From assembly GCA_013698195.1 (NCBI GenBank), contig JACCVK010000333.1:1-6140 (forward strand): a stretch of DNA of 6,140 nt, in the 5' to 3' direction. Under the pieces are notes generated by a model. It worked only from the letters and a program-made list of their open reading frames with translations, was not told the DNA's origin and searched no databases. This DNA comes from Actinomycetota bacterium. Its GTDB lineage: Bacteria; Actinomycetota; Thermoleophilia; Gaiellales; Gaiellaceae. Below are positions 1-5,320 of the stretch, piece after piece; within the stretch, counting starts at the first letter, position 1, and the number at the start of each line of letters is the position of its first letter. The position numbers and the translations under genes were made by a program.

Positions 1-1161
1 GTGCGCACGTCCGCCGAGCTCGCCGGTGCGCGCGAGGCAGCCGAGCGTGAGGCTCAGGCGGCTTTCGGTGACGGCACCCTGTACCTGGAGCGTTATCTCG
101 AGCGACCGCGTCACATCGAAGTGCAGCTCCTGGCGGACGCACATGGACATGTCGTCGCACTCGGCGAGCGGGACTGCTCGGTGCAGCGCCGCCACCAGAA
201 GGTGCTCGAAGAGGCGCCGGCTCCCGGGCTCGACACGCAACTGCGCGAGGCTCTGCTGCAAGCCGCAGTCGCGTTTGGGCGCGCGATCGGGTACCGAAGC
301 GCCGGCACCGTCGAGTTCGTGGTCGACGACGAGGAGTTTTTCTTCCTCGAGCTGAACGGCCGGATCCAGGTCGAGCATCCGGTGACCGAGCTGGTTACGG
401 GCCTCGATCTCGTCGCCGAGCAGATCCGGATCGCCGCAGGAGAGGAGCTCGCGGATCACAGCCAGCAGGTCGACGGTCACGCGCTCGAGGTGCGGCTGTA
501 CGCGGAAGATCCGCGGACGTTCCTCCCCCAGACAGGGCGCATCGAGCGGCTTCGGCTGCCGGCGGGAGTTCGGGTCGACGCGGGTGTCGAAGAAGGCGAC
601 GAGATCGGGCTCGCCTACGATCCGCTGATCGCGAAGCTCGTCGCGCACGGTCGCTCGCGTGACGACGCACTCGACCGTCTCGCAGCCGCACTCGACGAGA
701 CCGAGATCGCCGGCGTGACGACGAACCTGCCCTTCCTACGCTGGCTCGTGCGTCACCCGCTCGTCCGCGCGGGCGAGGCGACGACCGCCTTCCTGGTCGA
801 GCACCCGCCGCTCTCCCCCAGGGCGTTGCTTCGTGCACCCTCGGCGTGGCGGAGACCCTGGCGACTGAACCTCCCGGCACCCCCACCCGCACCGCCGCCG
901 GACGTCGATGCCGAGTCTCACCGGCATGGCACCACGATCGGCGGTAGCAGCACCGTGACGGCACCGATGCCCGGCACGGTCATACGGGTCGAGGTCGCAC
1001 CGGGCGCAGAGACCAAGGCGCGGCAGCCGCTCGTCGTCCTGGAGGCGATGAAGATGGAGATCCCGGTGCACTCACCGTTCGCCGGAACCGTGAGCGCGGT
1101 GCACGTATCTGCGGGAGACCGGGTCGCCGGCGGAGCGCCGCTCGTCGAGCTCGAAAGCTAG
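1..1161 (+). CDS. Acyl-CoA (acetyl-/propionyl-CoA) carboxylase alpha subunit, biotin carboxylase plus biotinyl carrier domain, 5' truncated by window edge
   Basis: This subunit carboxylates its own biotin with ATP and bicarbonate in the cytoplasm and passes the carboxyl group to a partner carboxyltransferase, giving malonyl-CoA, methylmalonyl-CoA or a related product. The frame is open at base 1, and the first GTG is an internal Val codon, not a start; roughly 190 N-terminal residues of a ~580-600 residue protein are missing. Numbering from base 1: the ATP-grasp part runs from about 1 to 145, with RHIEVQ (38-43), ERDCSVQRRHQK (56-67; K67 matches E. coli AccC K238), acidic metal ligands E105 and E117, and catalytic ELNGRIQVEHPVTE (117-130). 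The biotin carboxylase C-terminal domain follows, with R165 in EVRLYAEDP. A Pro-rich linker (291-300) leads to the biotinyl domain (about 318-386), where EAMKM carries the biotin-accepting K351. The usual NTR is NGR here. The acyl substrate cannot be decided because the beta subunit is outside the window. The stop codon overlaps the convergent small gene. Confidence 0.95.
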   Translation: MRTSAELAGAREAAEREAQAAFGDGTLYLERYLERPRHIEVQLLADAHGHVVALGERDCSVQRRHQKVLEEAPAPGLDTQLREALLQAAVAFGRAIGYRSAGTVEFVVDDEEFFFLELNGRIQVEHPVTELVTGLDLVAEQIRIAAGEELADHSQQVDGHALEVRLYAEDPRTFLPQTGRIERLRLPAGVRVDAGVEEGDEIGLAYDPLIAKLVAHGRSRDDALDRLAAALDETEIAGVTTNLPFLRWLVRHPLVRAGEATTAFLVEHPPLSPRALLRAPSAWRRPWRLNLPAPPPAPPPDVDAESHRHGTTIGGSSTVTAPMPGTVIRVEVAPGAETKARQPLVVLEAMKMEIPVHSPFAGTVSAVHVSAGDRVAGGAPLVELES

Positions 1162-1325
1162 TTAGCGAGCGGGCGCGGGCGGTCCGTGCGGTCTATGTGG
1201 CCAGCCTGGGGCCCAGCCTGGAGCGCCACGCGATACCGCCAGAAGATGAGCCCCGCTGCCACCGCCGCGCCCGCGAGTCCCCAGAGGATGGAGCCCGCAT
1301 CGCCGAAGTCCGGCTTCACGGTCAT
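1158..1325 (-). CDS. Hypothetical 55-residue single-pass membrane protein
   Basis: I do not recognise this protein. On the minus strand an ATG at 1325-1323 opens 55 codons ending in TAG at 1160-1158. It begins MTVKPDFGDAGSILW, followed by one hydrophobic segment (about residues 11-29, GSILWGLAGAAVAAGLIFW), then RYR and a hydrophilic tail of about 25 residues containing QAGPQAG, the product of a 9-bp direct repeat (1201-1209 and 1213-1221). Positive charges after the helix suggest a cytoplasmic C terminus. There is no in-frame start upstream before a stop (TGA, 1361-1359). The start overlaps the stop of a 22-codon frame as ATGA, which suggests translational coupling to the upstream minus-strand genes. 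Its stop shares a CTAG with the convergent carboxylase gene. Support comes from the membrane-segment pattern and gene packing, not from homology. Confidence 0.5.
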   Translation of the reverse strand: MTVKPDFGDAGSILWGLAGAAVAAGLIFWRYRVALQAGPQAGHIDRTDRPRPLAN

Positions 1326-1390
1326 GTCGTGTGCACGAACAGGAGAATGAGAGCCAGCTCAAAGACGGTCGGCCTGCGGCGCCTAGTCAT
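1322..1390 (-). CDS. Possible 22-residue hydrophobic microprotein, overlapping both neighbours
   Basis: An ATG at 1390-1388 on the minus strand starts 22 codons that end in TGA at 1324-1322. The peptide starts with a basic patch (MTRRRRPT), continues VFELALILLFV and ends HTT, which is the pattern of a minimal inside-anchored membrane peptide. The start lies within the last codons of the holin-like gene (8-nt overlap), and its stop overlaps the ATG of the 55-codon gene in an ATGA. This back-to-back arrangement is typical of translationally coupled genes. No Shine-Dalgarno is obvious. It is too short for composition to prove coding. It could instead be a leader frame that delivers ribosomes to the 55-codon gene, or chance. 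Confidence 0.3.
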   Translation of the reverse strand: MTRRRRPTVFELALILLFVHTT

Positions 1391-1748
1391 CGCCCACAAC
1401 GCGGTCGAGCACTCGGCTGACGACAACGTTCACGAGCCACACCACGATCGTGGCTCCCACGTACGTCCAGAACCCGTTGATGACGAAGTTCGGGCTGATC
1501 CACTCGGCGAGCGCGAGCATGAGGACGTTGATTCCGAAGTACGCGAGTCCGAACGTCACGATGATGAGCGGCAAGGTCAGAATCGCGAGGATCGGCTTGA
1601 GGACGATGTTGCCGATCGTGAGGATCAGCGCGCCCAGGAGCAGGGATCCCCAGCGTTCGATCGCGACGCTGTCGAAGATCCAGTCGACAACGATCAGCGC
1701 GAGGACGTTGATGCCGTAGACAACGGCAAGGCGGACGCCAAGGCTCAT
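1383..1748 (-). CDS. Holin-4 superfamily / YvlD-like four-helix membrane protein (phage holin family protein)
   Basis: This is a 121-residue integral membrane protein with hydrophobic segments at about 5-24, 34-50, 53-80 and 93-113. The central stretch GNIVLKPILAILTLP (46-60), followed by TFGL and then FGINVL, matches the N-x-x-x-x-P-I-L-x-x-L-T-L-P plus T-x-G-L pattern of the phage_holin_4_2/YvlD family. Despite the name, these are widespread chromosomal proteins of unknown function, and nothing phage-like lies nearby. Two similar 13-residue segments start at G12 and G72 (GINVLALIVVDWI and GINVLMLALAEWI), suggesting a duplicated helical hairpin. No Shine-Dalgarno precedes the ATG. A TAGACT box 7 nt upstream suggests leaderless transcription, although read-through from the SCP2 gene 36 nt upstream is also possible. 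The C-terminal codons overlap the 22-codon frame. Confidence 0.88.
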   Translation of the reverse strand: MSLGVRLAVVYGINVLALIVVDWIFDSVAIERWGSLLLGALILTIGNIVLKPILAILTLPLIIVTFGLAYFGINVLMLALAEWISPNFVINGFWTYVGATIVVWLVNVVVSRVLDRVVGDD

Positions 1749-1755
1749 CGCGGCG

Positions 1756-1761
1756 AGTCTA
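1756..1761 (-). promoter_or_regulatory. Candidate -10 box (TAGACT) for leaderless holin-like gene
   Basis: TAGACT on the minus strand fits the actinobacterial TANNNT -10 pattern and ends 7 nt before the ATG at 1748. A transcript would therefore start at or beside the start codon. No -35 match was recognised, so the call rests on the box, its spacing and the lack of a Shine-Dalgarno sequence. Confidence 0.35.
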
Positions 1762-1784
1762 CTTTCGCCGCTCGGCCGATCGAG

Positions 1785-2090
1785 CTAGAACAGCTTTTGG
1801 AGCTTCATGGCCGCGCCCATGTCACCCTTGATCTTCAGCTTTCCCGTCATGTACGCGGTCGTCGGGTTCGTCTCGCCCGCCATGATCTTCTCGAAGCTCT
1901 CCTGGCTCGCGGAGATCGTGACATCGGCATCGCCCGCACCCTCGGTGACCGTGATCGAGCCGTCCGCGATGGCCACGGTCCACGCGCCTGCGCCCTCGAT
2001 GTCGAAGACGTAGCTGTTGTTCATGCCCGCGATCCGCTCCGCGGGAACGCGCTCGGGCAGCCCTGCGAAGAACTCCTGCACGCTGGCCAT
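1785..2090 (-). CDS. SCP2 sterol-binding domain (lipid carrier) protein
   Basis: This 101-residue cytoplasmic protein consists of a single SCP2 domain, a fold with a hydrophobic tunnel that binds fatty acyl chains, acyl-CoAs or sterols; in bacteria the ligand is usually unknown. Family features are the early N-x-x-Y-x-F-D-I strand (25-31), a W-T-V-x-I-x-D-G segment (37-44, AWTVAIADG), the ADVTIS strand (55-60), and the C-terminal pattern of a Gly-Glu turn (G72-E73), NPTTAYMTGKLKIKGD (75-90) and a final Met/Leu-rich helix (91-101). The length is normal for the stand-alone form. The start is well fixed: GAGGAGAGGAG (2098-2108 read on the minus strand) lies 7 nt before the ATG. It is divergent from the acyl-CoA dehydrogenase gene, and the shared upstream region suggests linked expression and a role in acyl-CoA handling (inference). 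Confidence 0.9.
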   Translation of the reverse strand: MASVQEFFAGLPERVPAERIAGMNNSYVFDIEGAGAWTVAIADGSITVTEGAGDADVTISASQESFEKIMAGETNPTTAYMTGKLKIKGDMGAAMKLQKLF

Positions 2091-2120
2091 CCTCAGGCTC
2101 CTCTCCTCGGTTGGTGCCCG

Positions 2121-2154
2121 AGCCTAGATGATTCAGCTGGCGCGTGGATAGCAT
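2121..2154. promoter_or_regulatory. Divergent promoter region between SCP2 and acyl-CoA dehydrogenase genes
   Basis: The gap holds two outward-facing TANNNT boxes. TAGGCT (2126-2121, minus strand) would start an SCP2 transcript about 20-25 nt before its ATG, leaving the Shine-Dalgarno at 2098-2108 inside the leader. TAGCAT (2149-2154, plus strand) lies 10 nt before the GTG at 2165. Clear TTGACA-like -35 hexamers are absent. No operator palindrome was recognised. Confidence 0.4.
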
Positions 2155-2164
2155 CCTGCGCAGC

Positions 2165-3301
2165 GTGGACTTCGACCTGACACCGGAGCAGGAGCTCGTC
2201 CGCGACACGGTTCGAACCTTCGCCCGCGAGCGAGTTGCGCCCGTCGCGGCCGAGCTCGATCTCGAGAGCCGCTTTCCCTACGAGCTCGTCGCGGAGCTCG
2301 CGGAACTCGGCCTCATGGGCCTGCCGATTCCCGAGGACTACGGCGGTGCGGGCGGCGACACCGTCTCCTACGCGCTGGCGATCGAGGAGCTGACGCGCAT
2401 CGACTCCTCCGTCGCGATCACCGTTGCGGCCCACACGTCCCTCGGGACGATGCCTGTCCTCTCGTACGGCAGCGAGGAGCAGAAGCGTCGCTGGCTGCCC
2501 GATCTTGCGGCAGGTCGCAAGCTCGCCGCCTTCGGTCTGACCGAGCCCGGAGCAGGCTCGGACGCCGGGGCGACGCGGACGGCGGCGGAGCTCCGAGGCG
2601 GCTCGTGGATCATCAACGGCTCGAAGATCTTCATCACGAATGCGGGAACGGACATCACGTGGGGCGTGACGATCACCGCGCGGACCGGCGAGGACGAGAT
2701 CTCCAACATCGTCGTCGAGAACGGGACGCCGGGCTACACGATCTCGGAGCCGATGAAGAAGCTCGGTTGGCGCGCCTCCGACACGCGCGAGCTCTCGTTC
2801 GAGAACGTCGAAGTGCCCGAGAGCAACCTGCTCGGGGAGCGCGGCGAGGGGTTCCGGCAGTTCCTCGAAATCCTCGACGGCGGCCGTATCTCGGTGGCGG
2901 CGATGGGCGTCGGGCTCGCACAGGGCGCTTACGACCTGGCGTCCAGCTACGCAAAGGAGCGCGAGCAGTTCGGCAAGCCGATCGCGACCTTCCAGGCCGT
3001 GCACTTCGCCCTCGCGGACATGGCGACCGAGATCGAGGCCGGACGCGCGCTCGTCCAGCGGTCAGCGTGGCTCAAGGACGCCGGCAGACCGTTCGCGCTC
3101 GAGGCAGCGATGGCGAAGCTGTACACGGGTGAGCTCTCCGCGCGCGTCGCCGGTGCGGCGCTCCAGATTCACGGCGGCTACGGCTACATGGAGGAGTCGG
3201 CAATCTCCCGGCTCTATCGTGACCAGAAGATCCTCGAGATCGGCGAGGGCACGAACGAGGTGCAGCGCATGGTCATCGCGCGCCACCTCGGGCTCACGTA
3301 A
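2165..3301 (+). CDS. Acyl-CoA dehydrogenase (short/medium-chain type, FAD-dependent)
   Basis: This enzyme catalyses the first step of beta-oxidation, introducing the alpha-beta double bond into an acyl-CoA, with electrons leaving through FAD to electron-transfer flavoprotein. With the GTG at 2165 it is 378 residues, normal for the family, and begins MDFDLTPEQE, the usual N terminus. A GTG at 2144 would add seven residues without family support and would remove the -10 candidate. It has the N-terminal helical domain (1-115), the middle beta domain with signature GLTEPGAGSDAGA (124-136), and the C-terminal helical domain with the second signature (334-365: QIHGGYGY, E, R, RD, EGTNE). The catalytic base is E361 in GEGTNE. 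The position of the isovaleryl-CoA dehydrogenase base is glycine here (LDGGR), arguing against that subtype. Chain-length preference cannot be read from sequence. The YcnI-like gene follows after 28 nt and may share the transcript. Confidence 0.95.
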   Translation: MDFDLTPEQELVRDTVRTFARERVAPVAAELDLESRFPYELVAELAELGLMGLPIPEDYGGAGGDTVSYALAIEELTRIDSSVAITVAAHTSLGTMPVLSYGSEEQKRRWLPDLAAGRKLAAFGLTEPGAGSDAGATRTAAELRGGSWIINGSKIFITNAGTDITWGVTITARTGEDEISNIVVENGTPGYTISEPMKKLGWRASDTRELSFENVEVPESNLLGERGEGFRQFLEILDGGRISVAAMGVGLAQGAYDLASSYAKEREQFGKPIATFQAVHFALADMATEIEAGRALVQRSAWLKDAGRPFALEAAMAKLYTGELSARVAGAALQIHGGYGYMEESAISRLYRDQKILEIGEGTNEVQRMVIARHLGLT

Positions 3302-3329
3302 GGCGCCTCACCTCACTGCTGCGACGCCT

Positions 3330-3860
3330 ATGAGCACGCGCGTCCTCGCCTTTCTCGCCGTCGCCCTCGGCGGGCTCGGATTCGCGCCGGAGGCGGGCGC
3401 GCACGCCTTCCCAACTCCGACCTACGTCGCGACCGACGCGATCTCGACAGTGGAGCTCTCGGTGCCGAACGAGCGCCGTCGCACGATGACCTCCTTCGAG
3501 CTCGTCGCGCCGGCCGGGCTCAACATCGCAGACGTTGTCGCGACCGAAGGCTGGACGAGCGCCGCGACGCCTCGCCGCGCGACCTGGAGTGGTGGCGGGC
3601 TCCCGGCCTTCGCGTCGACGACGTTCGCGGTGAAGCTCGCCGTCGATCGCGAGCCGGGGACAGTCGTACTCGAGATCGTCGAGCGCTACGCGGACGGAGC
3701 CAGCGTACGCTGGCCAGTGACTCTCGTCGTCACTCCAGCGGACGAACCCTCCCCGCAGCTCGGCATCGCCCTCGTCGTCGGTCTCGCCGGCCTGCTTGCG
3801 CTCACGATCGGCGGAGCTCTCCTCTGGCGGCGAGCGGGTCGCTCACTTCAAGAGCGATAG
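3330..3860 (+). CDS. YcnI-like (DUF1775) secreted, C-terminally membrane-anchored protein, putative copper-binding
   Basis: This 176-residue protein has a signal peptide (1-24, hydrophobic core VLAFLAVALGGLGF, AxA cleavage motif at 22-24) that would leave His25 as the mature N terminus (HAFPTPTYV). The beta-sandwich domain (about 25-135) carries YcnI-family landmarks: a SFELVAPAGL strand, EGWTS (73-77), TWSGGGLPA (85-93), and a late YADGASVRWPV (120-130) with W128. A transmembrane helix (about 144-166) and a short basic tail (WRRAGRSLQER) follow. Bacterial YcnI proteins are copper-linked and bind copper through the N-terminal His (family knowledge, recalled). Copper binding here is inferred, and no CopCD/YcnJ gene is visible. 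The ATG at 3330 is chosen because it gives a proper signal peptide; a longer frame to 3129 only overlaps the dehydrogenase gene. No strong ribosome site is seen. Confidence 0.82.
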   Translation: MSTRVLAFLAVALGGLGFAPEAGAHAFPTPTYVATDAISTVELSVPNERRRTMTSFELVAPAGLNIADVVATEGWTSAATPRRATWSGGGLPAFASTTFAVKLAVDREPGTVVLEIVERYADGASVRWPVTLVVTPADEPSPQLGIALVVGLAGLLALTIGGALLWRRAGRSLQER

Positions 3861-3873
3861 CGGCGACCGCTGC

Positions 3874-3879
3874 TAGCGT
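3874..3879 (+). promoter_or_regulatory. Candidate extended -10 box (TGC-TAGCGT) for leaderless CstB-like gene
   Basis: TAGCGT matches TANNNT, is preceded by TGC, and ends 9 nt before the GTG at 3889. There is no Shine-Dalgarno in the 28-nt gap, so a leaderless transcript is plausible. No convincing -35 was found. Read-through from the YcnI-like gene cannot be excluded. Confidence 0.35.
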
Positions 3880-3888
3880 CACGCGGCT

Positions 3889-5226
3889 GTGATCTTCACG
3901 CAGTTCGTGGACGAGGATCTCGGTTGTGCGTCGTATCTCGTGGGTGACGAGCGGACGGGCACCGCAGTTGTCGTCGATCCTGCCTTCGCGATCGAGCAGT
4001 ACCTCGAGGAGGCGGACAAGCGCAGCGTTCGCGTTGTCCGAACCGTCGAGACGCACACGCATGCCGACCACGTGTCCGGGCACGGGCGTCTTGCGCTCGA
4101 GCACGGCGTTCCCGTCTCGATCCATCCTGCGGCGGGCGCGGAGTATCCGCATGACCCGTTCGAAGACGGCGCTGAGATCGTCCTCGGCGACGTCGTCCTG
4201 CGCTGCGTGCACGCTCCCGGTCACAGGCCGGAGCACTGCGCGATCACCGTGATCGACGGCTCACGCGCCCCCGAGCCCTGGCTCGTCCTGACCGGCGACT
4301 CGCTGTTCGTCGGCGACGCGGCGCGTCCCGATCTCGCAGTCGACGCACGCGAGGGTGCCGAAGCGCTGTTCCATTCGCTGCGCCGGTTGCTCGAGCTCGG
4401 CGACGGCGTCGAGACCTACCCAGGTCACGTCGCAGGGTCACTGTGCGGCAAGGCGATGAGCTCGAAGGCCTCGACCACGATCGGGTTCGAGCGACGTTTC
4501 AACCCGGCATTCGCGACGGACGATGTCGCAACCTTCGTCACGGAAACCGCTTCTGTTTCCGCCCCGAAACCTCCGAACGTGGAGCGCATCGTCGAGCTCA
4601 ACCGCGGATCCTTCGTCGGCGCGCAGCCGTTCCCGCAGGCGCTGGCGCACGCCCCTGAAGACGCGCAGGTCCTCGACGTCCGTCCCATCGCCTCGTTCGC
4701 AGCCGGCCACCTGCAGGGCGCGATCAGCGTCCCCGTCTCGGGCACGCGCTTCTCGACGAAGGCGGGATTCGCGCTCGACTTGGAGCGCCCGGTCGTCATC
4801 GCAGCGACAAACGAGGCCGAGATCGCACACGCCGTCAAGGGCCTCCAGGCGATCGCGGTCTTCGACCTCTCAGGTTTCGTGGACGGCGCAGGACCTGAGG
4901 AGCTCGAGCTCGTCTCGATCGACGAGCTCGACGGACTTCTGGACGCGGGCGCCGAGCTGATCGACGTGCGCGAAAAGGACGAGCGCGATGCCGGCTACAT
5001 CGCGGGCAGTAGGAACATCCCATACCGCCTGCTCGCGTTCCGTGCGCAGGACCTTCCCCGCGACCGCCCGCTCGTGACCATCTGCGAGAGCGGCCCGCGT
5101 GCAGTGATCGGGGCAAGCGTTCTCGCGGCGCGCGGGCTCGACGCGAGAGCAGTGTCGGGCGCCGGAGTCGACGACTGGGCCGAGAGCGGTCGGCCGACCG
5201 TCGAGTTCAGACGCTGTGGGGCTTGA
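3889..5226 (+). CDS. CstB-like persulfide dioxygenase fused to pseudo-rhodanese and rhodanese domains
   Basis: This 445-residue, probably cytosolic protein likely oxidises low-molecular-weight persulfides and hands sulfur to its rhodanese domain, as described for CstB. The N-terminal metallo-beta-lactamase fold domain (1-230) has the metal motif THTHADH (55-61: H56, H58, D60, H61), H112 in APGHRPEH, D137 in TGDSLF and H180 in YPGH. CGKAMSSKASTTIGFERR (186-203) matches the persulfide dioxygenase C-terminal pattern; C186 sits where CstB has a second functional Cys. The first rhodanese repeat (about 255-335: LDVRP, GHLQGAISVPV) has no catalytic Cys, its loop reading AATNEAE. The second (about 343-440: LIDVREKDERDAGYIAGSRNIP) has the active loop CESGPRA with C399. 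CstB is about the same length with the same three-domain order. In an actinobacterium mycothiol persulfide would be a reasonable substrate (inference). The GTG start lies 9 nt after a -10-like box. Confidence 0.9.
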   Translation: MIFTQFVDEDLGCASYLVGDERTGTAVVVDPAFAIEQYLEEADKRSVRVVRTVETHTHADHVSGHGRLALEHGVPVSIHPAAGAEYPHDPFEDGAEIVLGDVVLRCVHAPGHRPEHCAITVIDGSRAPEPWLVLTGDSLFVGDAARPDLAVDAREGAEALFHSLRRLLELGDGVETYPGHVAGSLCGKAMSSKASTTIGFERRFNPAFATDDVATFVTETASVSAPKPPNVERIVELNRGSFVGAQPFPQALAHAPEDAQVLDVRPIASFAAGHLQGAISVPVSGTRFSTKAGFALDLERPVVIAATNEAEIAHAVKGLQAIAVFDLSGFVDGAGPEELELVSIDELDGLLDAGAELIDVREKDERDAGYIAGSRNIPYRLLAFRAQDLPRDRPLVTICESGPRAVIGASVLAARGLDARAVSGAGVDDWAESGRPTVEFRRCGA

Positions 5227-5249
5227 CAAATCGCCGCCTCGGGTACCTT
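5223..5249 (+). promoter_or_regulatory. Candidate sigma70-type promoter of the secreted protein gene
   Basis: A perfect TTGACA (5223-5228) is followed, after a short 15-nt spacer, by TACCTT (5244-5249). The -35 hexamer contains the TGA stop of the CstB-like gene. Transcription would begin near 5256, giving a leader of about 65 nt before the ATG at 5321. The short spacer lowers confidence. Confidence 0.4.
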
Positions 5250-5320
5250 GTGAACTGTCCCGGCGTCTGCGGCCAGAGCCCGGGGAGAGGACGCAGGCAA
5301 ACGGTGACGAAGGGGAGTCA

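Noticed and set aside
1201..1221. Direct repeat CCAGCCTGG, two copies
   Set aside because: Only two 9-bp copies, explained by the QAGPQAG segment of the small membrane protein; not a mobile-element or attachment-site signature.
1162..1362. 66-codon minus-strand frame in the same gap as the micro-genes
   Set aside because: Cys/Gly/Arg/Pro-rich translation with no hydrophobic helix. The alternative frame (1158-1325) gives a coherent membrane peptide and gene overlaps.
1442..1453. 12-bp palindrome CCACGATCGTGG as an operator
   Set aside because: It lies inside the holin-like coding region and is made of common GC-rich codons; there is no promoter context.
1383..1748. Evidence for a prophage lysis module
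   Set aside because: The holin-4/YvlD family is common on chromosomes, and no endolysin, spanin, integrase or structural phage gene is present.
1197..2180. 327-codon plus-strand frame opposite the SCP2 and holin-like genes
   Set aside because: Highly charged sequence rich in His, Asp, Glu and Arg with no family pattern; it is antisense to two genes with clear family motifs and a good ribosome site.
2093..3004. 303-codon open frame antisense to the acyl-CoA dehydrogenase gene
   Set aside because: Arg/Asp/Glu-rich composition with no recognisable domain, lying wholly opposite a confident gene; a typical shadow frame in GC-rich DNA.
3129..3329. N-terminal extension of the YcnI-like frame
   Set aside because: It overlaps the dehydrogenase gene out of frame and would bury the signal peptide; the ATG at 3330 is the natural start.
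4541..4561. 7-bp perfect inverted repeat CGGAAAC/GTTTCCG
   Set aside because: It lies inside the CstB-like coding sequence near the end of the dioxygenase domain, with no T-tract and no regulatory context; probably chance.
5216..5320. 35-codon N-terminal extension of the secreted protein frame
   Set aside because: It begins inside the CstB-like gene, covers the candidate promoter, and puts non-hydrophobic sequence before the signal peptide; ATG 5321 has a ribosome site.
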